DNA of 64,000 bases from Turnera subulata (Eukaryota; Streptophyta; Magnoliopsida; Malpighiales; Passifloraceae). A program made the translations under genes and the position numbers. The notes below the pieces were generated by a model. That model did no database searches and had not been told where the DNA came from. It saw only the letters and a program-made list of their open reading frames with translations. The number at the start of each line of letters is the position of its first letter. Position 1 is the first letter of the stretch. Positions 47,201 to 59,632 of this stretch are shown here, one piece after another. Location: contig JAKUCV010001973.1 in the NCBI GenBank assembly GCA_028386065.3, positions 51,798 through 115,797 on the forward strand, in the 5' to 3' direction.

Positions 47201-50200
47201 TCATAGTATAGAGGAGGTGAGGTTTCGGATAGCTTCTTGTGGAAGTTCAAATTAACTTTATCTAAGGCAAAGAGGTTCATTTCTTGCCTTTTATGCATCC
47301 ACAACCACATTGCCATTTATATATTTCACACTGATGTACGTTGTTTGGCTACCCCAACTAAGTCAAACTTTAATGCTTATGTTCTTCTGTTCATAAGTAG
47401 CTGCAAATCTTCATTTCCTGCATTATTATTGTACTATTCTATACTTGTACTCGAGTTTTCAATGATTTAAGATTGTGCTTTTTTCTCGTTTTGTTTACTA
47501 ATATATTTTTCCATTCTTGTAACCATGGTCATTGCTATTCTTAGGATATACTACAAGCTGACTGCTCACTTAGGAGGTCAGATGAGGAGATTGCTCTGTT
47601 GGATTCCTATGCATCTATAAAATCAAATCTTGTAAGTCATTTACGAGGTCATTTTATGTGATATCAGCAAGGAAATACTCGATGACAGATAGTGTATTCG
47701 TGTCTAAGACCTTAGATGGGGGCTCACTTCATACATTTGTGATTGTAACAAGAATTATATACCTTGTTGACTTCTACAACACATCATTTAGGAACAAGAC
47801 AAGATTGGTACTTAACTTTATCTGTATGCTTAACAATGTCATCCATTAATTCCACTTTTTTTTATGCTAATTCAACTTCTTAACTTCATCTGTATGCTTA
47901 ATAAGGTCATCCATTATTTCAACCCAACTCTAGGTTAGCGACCAGTGTTTTTTTTGTTATGAGAATAAGTTCGGTTGCTTCTATTTTTGTGGTGGTATTA
48001 ATTCCTTGATTAGATAAAATTTTATGACTATATGGATGTGCATACTAAAGATAACAAATGTGTTTTTATTTTTCAACCCTATTCTTATCCTCCCAGACTG
48101 TAGAAAATGAATGAGGTCTTCTTCTGTTTTTATTCAAATTGGAGAAGGACGTGCTGACTTGTGTGAGACAAATTGTAAATAATATTTACTGGTTCTCCAA
48201 TGGAATAACAAGCTACAAGCGCTGTTTTCCTGGAAAAGTTACTGTAATCTAAAGTGTTATACATGGATTTCTCCAATTTAAAAGCCCTTTGGATTATACT
48301 TTCCTAGTGTTGAATGCACCCTTTTACATCTTCTGTTATTTGGATGGTTTCTTCTGCTCTATTTTTGGTTTTTAGAATAGGCAAAATTTCTTTCTCATCA
48401 ATGTATGTATTAGATTATTCAAACTGGAAAGAGGCAGCAGCGGAAAAGGCCACGCCCGTCATTGGATGAGGAAACTGATGGGGTAGAGCCGTTATGTCCT
48501 CAATGTGGTAATGCTACTTGGTTATCTTTTATTTGTTTGCCGATTGATTTTCTGTTTGAAATGTTTGTTTAACGTTGCCAGAATTTGGTGAGGAAGATAT
48601 TGGATTCTCTTAATATTGCAGAAAGTGGATATTGCCATTTACCAGAGGGGCTCAGATCACCTAATTTAAAATGGATTGTTTATACTTTTAGAATACCTAC
48701 TTAAGGTGCATTCTTAATAAAACCTTTTGACAAAGATTGTGTGTGGACAAACACTGAGCTGGTGATTTTTTTTTTTATCATTACTGTTGGGAGTATTTCT
48801 GTATATTCGGTTGCATATTAGAGTTGCTTTCTAACTCTATACTAGTTGACCCATCAGAACACTGATGTGAGTGTTTGTCTAATTAGTTTGAAGCACCACA
48901 ATGTCTTGTGCCCATCTGCATGAGGACCTTAAGGTGCATCTACGACGGGCCTTTTTAATTTCCCTTGATGTATATAGGGTAGCTCGAATATCTTGATGCA
49001 TGAAAGATTAAGGAAGTTAAACTTTGAGTTCATGTGTGATGGATTTTCTTGAGAGAGCATGCTTGTAGTCCTGGGGACTGATTCCAGAAAGCAGATTGAA
49101 GCTGGGCTTTCTTCTCTTCAATTCATCAAGTTTACTATTGTTCACAATTTAGCAAGTACCTAGGACTTAAGCCTTACCCTGCATGTACCAATTCAACTTC
49201 TAATTTCCTTGCTAGGCAATGTTTCTGACCTAACCCTTGACACTTGCATTGGTGTCGAGAATTAAAGCTCAAGCATCATTACTCACTATGAATATGCCTT
49301 GTTGATGTGTACCTTTTTTTTATGCATAGATGTGGGCAGCTTGGTAATTCAACACTTTTTTGTGCCCGTCCATGCTTATGTTAGTTCATTTGTTCTCTAA
49401 TTTGTTTGATTACTGTAATCAGTTAACGATTCTAGTGGCTTTCGCTGCAACCGGAACACCGTCCATCTACAATGTCAAGCATGTGGAGGAATGATGCCAT
49501 CAAGATCGGATGTTGGTGTACCGCAACACTGTATGTGTTGTCTAATTATTTCCAATGAATTATTTGTTGGCAATCTTTTTCATGGTTCGTTTTATATTTT
49601 TTTTAAAAAAAATCAAGTGGGATGGTTTATATACTTACTAATACTTCTGTTCCAAATTGGGTTCATGTTATTGATGAGAACCCAAAAGGTTGGTGTTTAT
49701 AACTAAGAGAATGCTTCAGCCAATAATGGTTCCTTGTGTTTAATTTTGGACATTTTTTCAGTAGCTTTAGTTGTGGAACTACTTTATGAAATCAGTGGCA
49801 CCTTTTCCAGTAAACTGCACTGTAGTAACAATCAGCTCCTATTAATTTCTAAACTGTATTTCAGGTTTAGGATGTGATAGAGCCTTTTGCGGTGCTTACT
49901 GGAATGCTCAAGGCGTTACGAGAAGCAACTCTCATTTGGTGTGTGATCGAGACACTTTCAAACTGGTACGTGTGCTTCGTGCTTTGAGTATTTTGTGGTA
50001 GTTTGGAACGTGTTGAAAAATTGGACTACTTTCCTTCTTCGTTTGCATCAACTTTGTGCACTTCTCCTCCCTAAACTGTGAGATGGTGGAATATCAGCTA
50101 TAAATGATGATGACGGTTGCTCTTTTATTCTATCCACTAGGTAATTTTTGTGGAATTTTTCCCTGATTGAAACTTTCGCACGTTAGTCAGCTTTGATGGC

Positions 50201-52267
50201 AAACTCTGACAAAGATGTGCTACTCTTATAAATTTTTTAATCCCTTATATTCTATTCTCTTCCTTTTTTCTTGCTCTTTTTTATTTGCACTTATTCTTTT
50301 GGGTTGCACCATATTTCCAGTGCATTGTTTAGCTTCTTGAAAAAATCTGATTCTTGCCTTCCGTTACCTAGCTTCTATCCTTGTTCTCACCGTCCGATAT
50401 GTTTACACAATATTGTGTACTTTGGTTAATGTGTAGTGATCTCATTTTCTGTTGTAAGTTCACCTTGCAGATCTCAGAACGTACTGTCTCCAGGATTCCG
50501 TTTTTGGCACATGAAAAAAATCGGCATGAACAGGATGTATGGTTTTCTCCGAGTCACAAGACCAAATTGTCAATCAACATTATGAGAAGCTGTTTGGTAT
50601 AAGTCATTGACTTCTTTTTTACAGATTACAGAGAGATGTATTAGGCATATGGGAAGGACTTTACCAGATGTTATCTCCGAATATATTGGGAAGTTGAACA
50701 ACAGGGAAATAGGTGCGTTGGCTAAACTTTAATTTGTTATGCTTCCTTGGTTGTAATTTTTTATTTTTGGAAATTGATATATGTTTAATAGGTAATGTTG
50801 CTTAGTTTGATTCATCTATTCACTTCAATGTAAAGTATTCGTCGAAACCTGATTCATATTAGAAGCTGTCTCAGTTCTTCTTTTGCGAAGAAGAAACTTA
50901 CTGTTTCAAACTAGGAGAAAGCTAAACATGCAGAAAATAGTGTATAGTAGCGTTGAATATGTTGGTACGGGCAGATAGTAATCTTATGAAGGACCTAGAA
51001 ATGGTGATACCTTGGGGAAATTAAGAATAACATAAATAGAAGATAGATAGTGAAAGACTTCGGAAATTAATAATTGACTAAGAAGAATCTAGAGACTAAG
51101 AAGAGGCCAGAAGTAGAAATGTGATGTGGATTCGGATAATGAGAGAAGACCTAGTCAACGATGCTGGCAGGTAGATGCTGGTAAGGCACAGCCACACAGG
51201 CACAATTTTCATACTACTTTGACATCTTGTATTCTCTCTGCAGACAGGACAAGGATGCCACTGAATCATGCTGAAACGATAACTGCTGCAACATATGTTT
51301 GCAAGTAAGGAAGTTTGCTCCCCTTCTATGTGCTGTTTATAAGATCAAATCATTGTGCTAAGTAACACATAATTCATCTGGCGATAGCTCTTCATTTGAA
51401 GGTTGGTACAGTGCTGTATATTTTGTAATTGTTGTGTTGGGAAGCCTATGTTAATGATGACAAAGGAAAGTTAAAGCCACATTCTGACAAGTACCACATT
51501 CAGACTTAGGATAGAAATGGGGAGGTTACTCAAGCATTAATTATTAGGAGAAACGGAAGGCTGTCTCTCATTTGAAGTTTCATCATGCCGTGGTTTGCAT
51601 ATATTGTTGCTAGCTTGGCATCATGTTGGGATTTTGCTGTTGTCAGAGAGGGAAAGAAGTTGTTGTTTAATGGTTTTTTCTTTCTTTTAATGGCATTGAA
51701 AACTTTGGATCTAGCTATTGTACACTGGCTGAAATCTGGTTTGTAGTAAATACAGCAAGGGAGTCTTGCTATCACAGTAAGAGCCACCATACCAGTGAGA
51801 TAGAAATATTTGTAGCTTTTAAAAGCGCAGATGTGGGTGCTAGTTACATGTAGTTTTTTTATATTTTCAATTGTGACTGAATGCTGTTGGCTTCTTATTA
51901 TCTTTGTTATCCAGTGACTGCTACGACAAGTTGGTCTCGTTTCTCCTGTACTGGTTCCGCATTTCAACAAAGAATGTGAGTAAAATTGTTAAATATCTCA
52001 TCATCCGTAAATAAATAAGCTTTATGTTGTTGTATGTTGTATGTGGAGTGGGGGATTTTGGGTGGAGAAGCCTGTATGATGGTGATATTTGTGGGGGGTG
52101 ATTAATTGGATATGCTTTTTTGATAGTGCCTACCACCAGATGTAGCTGGCAGGGAAGATTGCTGGTATGGGTATGCATGTCGAACGCAGCACCATAAAGA
52201 AGAACACGCACGCCAAAGAAACCACGTGTGTCGTCCTACCAGAGGTACTGCTACTCCTCACACTTGA
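44229..52267 (+). CDS. CHFR: CHFR-type FHA-RING E3 ubiquitin-protein ligase
   Basis: Putative E3 ligase, 468 aa in fifteen exons: 44229-44301, 45040-45190, 45902-45999, 46750-46811, 46906-46997, 47093-47216, 47545-47631, 48414-48507, 49423-49530, 49865-49965, 50471-50536, 50625-50712, 51244-51304, 51915-51975, 52127-52267. Residues about 20-120 form a divergent FHA-like region (SATIQNTSSNTILVDG). The C3HC4 RING is complete: Cys138, 141, 154, His156, Cys159, 162, 179, 182. A basic RQQRKRPRP stretch could be a nuclear signal. Cys-rich segments follow (LCPQCGVND, LQCQACGGMM, CLGCDRAFCGAYW), and the C-terminus has CWYGYACRTQHHKEEHA, similar to the CxYGxxCR start of the PBZ finger in animal CHFR. 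Animal CHFR acts in a mitotic checkpoint; the plant role is less clear. Closest Arabidopsis gene from memory is At1g47570. The exon at 50471 is short but keeps the frame and is probably real. Confidence 0.92.
47812..47925. repeat. Imperfect tandem duplication in a CHFR intron
   Basis: TTAACTT-ATCTGTATGCTTAA...TCATCCATTA occurs twice, about 68 bp apart, in the intron after exon 7. It is a small local duplication. Confidence 0.7.
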
Positions 52268-53999
52268 AGAAGACTGCAAAAAAAACGAGCGACTCTTGCT
52301 TGTTAATGGGGCAAAAACAGCCTGTCGAACATGAAATTTCAATCCCCACGGAGATTTATATGGATGGAGTTATACATATTTGGTCTTTTGGTTGATTCAG
52401 ATTTGATTCTCTTCTTTTTTTTTCTTCTTTGTGTTCCGTTTTCATCAAGCATCATTATTTGTTTTTTTTTTTTTTTTTCAAAGTTTTCACCTCGTCAACC
52501 TCTCCTAACGCTAGCCAGGCCTAAATAAAACAATCCAATCCACACTTTTTTTTTGGATTGATTACTTATAGCGCATCGAAGTCCTTTGAGATGAGACTCC
52601 TCCTGGCTGCTGCTGGGTTCATCACTCACAACATTCCACGCTGGGGGGGGGGGGGGTTTGATTTGTTGTTTGTTTGTTTGTATGGGATGGGATAGTCTGT
52701 TTGAATTTACTTAGGAGTCCACGACAACCCAATAGTTGTTTGTTTGTATAATGCCATGGCTTTGCCATAAATCAAAACAATAAGAATAGGGAATTTTTTT
52801 CCCAGCATGCATGCGTACAAGCAAAAAAATGTCGAAGTCCTGAGAAAAAAATCACATCCCCCACCCACCTAGCCCCTACTAGCCAACACTTTTTCCTTTT
52901 TTTTTTTTGTCTCTTTTCCTGCCAAGATAGCATAACACTTTTTCTAACAATACAATCACTGCCTAATACATACATAATGTGCAGTCCCCCCCATCCTTTT
53001 CACAAAAAAAAAAAAAAAGGAAGAATAGAAAAGCTTTTCAATGTGAGACGGGTAGAGTAGAGAGCATACATAATACGAACAAAGTTAGGTAAGAGCCTGT
53101 TACGAACATATTACGTGAGAAATACTAGAGGATTTAAAAAAGGGGACAATAAAGAATTTATGAGAAGAGACACAGGATAGGGCAGTTGCCTCTCTCATCT
53201 ACTATCTTAAACCCTCCTTTAATTTCTTATCCTTTGCACCCTCCGCCACTTGTCAACATCTCCCTCTCTCTTCTCTCTTCTTTTTTTTTTTAAAGCTCTC
53301 AACGCCATGGCAATCTAATCTACTACAAAACTCCCTTCGGTTCATTTGTCTCCGTACCCTTCCATTTATGAATTTATATATTGAGGGCAATTTTGTTAAT
53401 ACTTGTTGGTAATGCTCTTTATTCAAAGTTCAGATTTTAGGGTTGGCAAATCAAGGGCGTGAGTGTATAGAACTTATTAAATGAATATAAACAACATTGT
53501 ATATTCCAACAACCAAATATACTGTTCTATATATGAAATAAAACCAAAACTGTGACTTTGATTTTTACTCTTATGTAAAATAATTTTTAACAATGGCAAA
53601 TAGCTCCATTAAAATTCAGGTCGTAAACCTATTACTAGGTTCTTGGTGTATCTTACTTCTCCTTTTCTCAAATTGATACTCCATGCGTTGCCACGGAAAG
53701 ACAAGCAATAAAGTTGTTACTTAATTAGAACTTAATATTATCAGTACGTTAATTGATGTTCGGGATGACAATGTCAATGCCTGATTAAACAACTATAGTA
53801 AGAAGGGAAAGAAAGTTCAACAAAAGAAAGGAGAGAGAGAGGTTAAAAGACAAAATTTTGTGCCTCGTACGTGACCTTTAAAACTGTTGAAATGAATATT
53901 CTAATTAAGCTAACAACTATTGGGTTGTCGCTTTGCCCTCCATCAAGAATACTGCATATTTCGAGGAACTAATTATATCTATAGATATACGATCAAGCT
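52268..53999. other. Convergent spacer between CHFR and MYB
   Basis: 3' UTRs and AT-rich spacer. It contains poly-T runs, a G14 homopolymer and TTTG repeats. No coding signal was recognised. Confidence 0.55.
52643..52656. repeat. Poly-G run of 14
   Basis: Homopolymer of about 14 G in the CHFR 3' flank. Its exact length is likely uncertain in sequencing. Confidence 0.85.
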
Positions 54000-55591
54000 T
54001 CATGAATCCAAGGATGTATAATATCTATAGAGACTATCAGCAGAGATTGTGGATGGTAACATGGGATTGCAGCCGCACGTTTGACCTTTCTTGAACCCTA
54101 AACAACAAGAGAAACATACTTGTTTGGCGACAACTGATGCACCGAAAGAAGGCTGTTGTTGTGGTTTATGCACTTGATGATACTGTTTTATCTGTTGCTG
54201 GTGATGTTGTTGATGCTTGGGGTGGCTTGTAGAAGAAGAAATTATTTGAGGGTGAAGATGATGACTAGGTGGTGGGGGGAGTCCTATGGAGAGCTCAAGA
54301 TTAATGAGTTGTTCTGCTGCTGCTGGTGGGTGTGGCCTGTACACTTCTAACTCCGTGGTCACCCCACTGCTGCTGTTGGAATCTTCAGCCGACGACTGAT
54401 GATCAGAATTTAACTTGTTGTTCTTATTATAAATATTGGAACTGTTATTAGGAAGGAGGTTCTTGTTGTTGCTGGTCATGAATTCCGCCGGAAGAACCTG
54501 TATAAAGCTGCTGCTGGGTTGTGTCAATAATGTGTAGTTGGCGGCCCCCGTGTCTATGTGCAGATTAGTGCTGCAGCTGTTTTTGCTGAGAATAGTATTC
54601 TTAACATTAATAATGTTCTTGTTGGTGGTGGTGGTGGTGTTAATCTTATTGTTGTTAATGCTTAAAGCTGCAGCAGAGACACCGTTAGATTTGATGGAGG
54701 AGGCGGAGGCGGCGGTGGCGGTGGAGTTGAATGGACGATGGGTTTGGGGATCAATGCCGCGGCTGTAAAGCTTTCTTTTGATGTGGGTATTCCAGTAGTT
54801 CTTAATCTCGTTATCAGTTCTTCCTGGTAGGCGAGCCGCAATAAGAGACCACCTGATATAATTAAATTTTTAGTAACCAAAATTTTTGTTACATGATGAC
54901 TCGATCTCTCATTTTGAAACAAAAGAAAAGAAAACAATTTTAAAACATACGTACTTATATATGAAAGAAGAAGGTAAACTTAGAAGAAGAATGAGTAAAG
55001 AGATCATATGATAATTAAGTATGAGAGAGAGATCATATGATAAATAACTACGACAGAGAGAGAGAGAGGGAGAGGTAATTATTAAGAACTACAACATACT
55101 TGTTTCCAAGTAAGCTGTGAAGGTTGATAATGAGTTCATCTTCTTCTTCAGAGAAGTTTCCGCGCTTGAGGTCGGGCCTCAGGTAGTTTATCCACCTTAG
55201 CCTGCAACTCTTCCCGCATCTCAGCAAACCTATGTATAGAATCAATATATATATACAATACAATATATATCAGCAAGCATTACACTAACGTGGCATGAAA
55301 GAGTAAAATTAATTAAGCAACTCCCCTAGCTAGCTATATATGTAGGTAGGTTTCATGATCTTCTACACGTACGTAGTGATTAACTTAATTTTGTTTGTGT
55401 TTGCGGAAAAACATAATAATTAATCAGTAACATATACTAGTAATTAGCAAGAAAATACCAGCGGCCTTGGGGAGAGACCTCCAACAACCTTCGCCGTGAG
55501 CTTTGATATAGTTAATGAGGCGTTCATCTTCTTCTTTGGTCCATGCACCTTTGTTGGTGTGCTCTTTTTCACAACACGGAGATCTACCCAT
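54000..55591 (-). CDS. R2R3-MYB transcription factor, subgroup 4 repressor type
   Basis: DNA-binding transcription factor, 371 aa in three exons (55591-55459, 55229-55100, 54852-54000), with the two introns at the classic R2R3-MYB positions. R2 spans about 14-61 ([37 protein letters not shown]) and R3 about 67-112 ([39 protein letters not shown]). Directly after R3 comes the subgroup-4 C1 motif ([13 protein letters not shown]). Further on lie an EAR-type repression motif [10 protein letters not shown] (270-279) and a zinc-finger-like [16 protein letters not shown] (334-349), the C3 motif of this group. The TLLDF/TLLLFR-type motif of MYB4 was not seen. The linker is rich in Asn, Thr, Ser, His and Gln. 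Subgroup-4 MYBs repress phenylpropanoid and lignin genes in several plants; the targets here are inference. MYB6/MYB8-like members of the group fit best. Confidence 0.93.
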
Positions 55592-56406
55592 ACTGTTTAA
55601 TTAATTAGGCTTGCTTTATAACTATGCTTTTGTTGTTTGTTTGATTGCAGGCAGAGAGCTGGGAATTAATGGGAAAGAGAGAATTAAAGGGATGTGTGTA
55701 TGGGGGTGGGTGTTGTGCACAAAGGAGGGAGGAGTTGGGGAGGGGGGCCAAGTGGAGAAAAATGGAAGACAAAGGGAATATAAACGGGAGGTGATGAGGA
55801 GAGTGTGTGCAATTGACTCGGGAGGGACGGGACCCTCCCCTTCAATTATTTTGTTATTTTACAAATCCCCTATTTGACCGAGTTGGTGAGGTGGGATGAG
55901 TGGTTGCAATTAAAGTGTGTACTACTACTACTAAGTGCACAGAGGATTTGGATTTGGTAGGTAGCTCCCCCCTCCCTCCCCACTTTTTTCCACATTACAT
56001 CTACTTTCAAATTTTATACTATATATGTTTTTTCTTCACTTTCAAACATTTAGTATTTTATACTACTAGCTAGTAAAAGTTCCTTATTCCTTGAACTAGC
56101 TAGATATATATAGCACACAGCATAATATTCCTTTTATTTTGTTCTTATATATCGATATACTTCCAACTCTAGGTACTCCCTCTCAATATATATCTTCCTA
56201 TTAATTAAGTAGTAAAAATAAGTATCTCTCGAGATTGATAAATTTTGATTTTTACGTACTAACATCTTTGTAATCTTTTTACTTACCCTGCATTAATTTT
56301 GTGGCTATATCAGTGTATGTAATTTGAGCATACATGTATATTGTCTTTTCTCTCTTGGCCACATATATTGACCAAAGATACTCGTTGCTAATTTGACTTG
56401 AATGTT

Positions 56407-56408
<2 letters not shown>

Positions 56409-56459
<51 letters not shown>
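56409..56459. repeat. (AT)25 microsatellite
   Basis: Uninterrupted AT dinucleotide run of about 50 bp, the longest perfect simple repeat in the window. It is about 0.8 kb upstream of the MYB start. Confidence 0.95.
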
Positions 56460-56463
<4 letters not shown>

Positions 56464-57838
56464 CCGTGAGTATACAAAAATCCTTTGGCGATGTCAGTGC
56501 ATGCATATATATGCTTTATTAATTTATAACTGTGGGCATTATCAATCACATGGTACAAGAGACAAAATATATAGAGGCCTACTTACTTTAATAAAATAAA
56601 ACAAAGAAAATAACCATTTATAATTAATTAATGGATGCATATTCCAATTCGCAACTGGAAGTCGTCACACACTCGCACCAAACATTTTCAATGAAAAAGA
56701 GTCCCAAACTCCTACACTACATATCCCAACATTCTTCGATTCTCTTGCAACTTCTTCTATATGCTAATAGAGTCGTCTAACTTCTTTTCCCGCTCTTTAT
56801 TTCTTCTCTTTAACTAAACCTTTGATTTGTTTCACCTTTCATTTATATGTACATATGTATTGTTAAAATGAATTTAGACATTCTAGAAGTCCGATCTCCA
56901 ACTTACTCCACTTGCTCCAGTCAATTTCAACAGGCTAGCTAGCTAAGACACACAACACCAATTAACTAACTTCCCCTACCTCCCATGACCCAACGACAAC
57001 GAGGTGAATAATAAAGTGAGGCCATATATACTTTATAAACAAAACTTTTCCTTCTTCTTATATTCTTCTTAATATATATGCTGTGTATATATAAAAAAAT
57101 TATGTCTTCATTTATGCTTGTGTAAAGACACTAGGCTTCTGTGCAAGTCTGTACGTGCACGGTGGTTAATAATTAATATGGTTGATTCATGGAGTTGTTT
57201 AGAATTGGCTATTAATTACACCCTAAAAGTTGAAGACATATAATTAGATTTGCTTTCATTTTATATAAAAAAAAAAGATAATCTGTGTAAAATTCACTAT
57301 AAGCGTCAATGAGCTCACTAGTCTGCCCTAATTCCTGTTGTCCAACCTCAAAAGTACCTTTTTTACCTACCTAATAGTAATACTACCTCATCATGCAATG
57401 AAATGTACTAATGTTTTCTAGAAGCAATAAATAAAGCATGTTTCTCGGCCGGCCATAATTAAATTGGTTAGAGACATACTAGTCAATAGTCAGTTTGCCA
57501 TGCTACTCAATTTTTCCTACCAGAGAATTTAGAGCTTCTAGAAGCAATTGAATGTGACTAATAATTTAAAAGAAGAGAAAATAAAGAATATGTTATAGGG
57601 AAGGAGGGGGTTGGTGACCCACCTCAGGCTCAATGGCAGGCAAGGCAATGCAATGCATCCATAGTTTTCTTCTTAAATCCTACTACTTCCTACCTCATCA
57701 TCTGTTTGGGAGTGGGAGGTGGAGGTGGGGGCAAGTGGGGCGTTGTTTTGTATCTTCCTCTCTATTCATGCCACATGCCATTCTCATTTCCTTTCCTTTT
57801 CTGTATTTTATTATTATTTATTATTGTGGTGTTTCTTT

Positions 57839-57857
57839 ATATATATATATATATAAT
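57839..57857. repeat. (TA)n microsatellite
   Basis: Short AT dinucleotide run in the spacer between the MYB and kinase-like genes. Confidence 0.75.
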
Positions 57858-59632
57858 TGTTTTTGTTTGGCTCCATTATTCTTCATTCCCCCCATCTTCG
57901 AATCTTTCTTCTGACTTATGTTCATAGTATGTGTTAGTATGATCAAGCTCCTAATTTTTTTGGGTAAAATAAAATTTAAGGTGAGGAGGGGGCTCTCAAA
58001 TCTAACACCACGAACAAATTATTTGGATTTAATGAACGTTTACATTAGTATCATGACTACTGGTTTGGAGCAAGCACGGGAGGATATCAATCGGGGCCGT
58101 CCAGCTACGTACCTACATCAGATTAAATTAGGCACACCAAATTTCTTTTAAAAAAAATAAATTGTAAAAAAAAGAAGAAGAAGAAGAAGAGAGATAGTAT
58201 AGTATGTGGTATTACTTACTTGTGATATATTTTATTGATGGTGGGCATAATAAACACGTTATATTATGTTGCGTGTCTAACTTTTTATTTTTCTTTTTTA
58301 TTGCAGTTAGCGAGGACTGAGGACCCAGTTAACTCAATCTTCTTCTTCTTCCTCGTTGTTTTTGACCGACGAATTTGTGTTTAGTGATGATGATGTGTCT
58401 CAATCTCAACTGGCTATAGTCCTAGGCTCTTATAAGCTCTAAAGTAATGGTCACATTTTGATTAATTAGTGAGATTGAGACAAGTTGGAATACATAATTG
58501 TGACATCCACGACTGGACTGGTATTATATGATGAATATGATGAATGGGGGTACTGTCTTTCCAGTGTTATATATTATTTTTGGTTAATATATATGGCTAG
58601 GTCTGCGGTATTGTCATCCTTTGGGGTTGTTAATTTGTTTGTGATTAAATTTCTGTTTTTTGTTTCATGCCTTCAACGTTAGACAGACAGACAGACACAC
58701 AAAAGGGAATGGCTTCCATGCCAAGCTTTCTTAATTACTGCTCTTAGCTAGCCCCATTCGTTCAACAGACCCTAATTAGTCATAAACTCATGCATGCATG
58801 GTCAGTCAGTCTCAGTACTCCTGTACTGTCCTATATATATTTTATTATAATTGTTTTTGTTTATTTTTTTTGGGGGGTTGAGATATTAACTAGGTATATT
58901 AGGTGTTGAAGCGTGGCGGGGGATTTTAATTCCTTGGTCAAAGACACACCGAGCCCGAGGGGATTTGTTGAGTTTGCAGATTTTTTCAACTACCTTCACT
59001 ACGTCTTGAAGAGAAGAGACAGACACACTTAATTACTAGTACATCACATGGAAAGAAAGAAGAGAAGAAGAAGAAGAAACAAAAAAGAGATTCTACATTT
59101 CCTTTGGGCCTTTATTATTTTAGCCTGTTAACGGTGAAGCTTACTGCTTCATCAGTTCAGGCATATCCCACTACCCTATTACTTATATAGTTATATTATG
59201 GTGATACCGATGGCTGTTCTTCTGCTATCCCAAATTAAAGGAGAACTGCTCCAATTGAATAGTCAGTCCACTCATCATAGATCTCCCCACAACCCAATAC
59301 AGGAGTAAACCAATTAACCAAAGGAAAGGTGGATATTACAAAGACAGATTGATTACAAGAAATTAAAACACCAAAAGGCAAACTTTACAGTTATGTTATG
59401 AAAACAATATATAAGGACACATTTTCTTTTTACATTCTCTTCAGTTCAGAGAACTCGGCAAATTAAGCAAACTTCATTTGCTTTAAAGAATTCCATATTG
59501 CTCCTGTCACATATTCGTTTATAAAAGAAAAAGCCCAAACTTTTTTGCCGCAAATTAATCAACCACGCTACGTAATTAATGATTAATTAATCCCTCAAAA
59601 TGAAAAAAAATTCATTTCTTTTTTACACAAAA

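Larger units (their letters stand above)
55592..59632. other. Spacer between MYB and kinase-like gene
   Basis: MYB upstream region, then AT-rich spacer with (AT)n microsatellites, a (GAA)n tract near 58171-58190 and an ACAG repeat near 58683. The segment nearest 59632 is probably the 3' UTR of the kinase-like gene. No coding exon was recognised. Confidence 0.55.

Noticed and set aside
57918..58151. Frame in the MYB-kinase spacer
   Set aside because: No splice partners, no recognised domain and an A-rich end. It could be an old repeat, but no termini were found.
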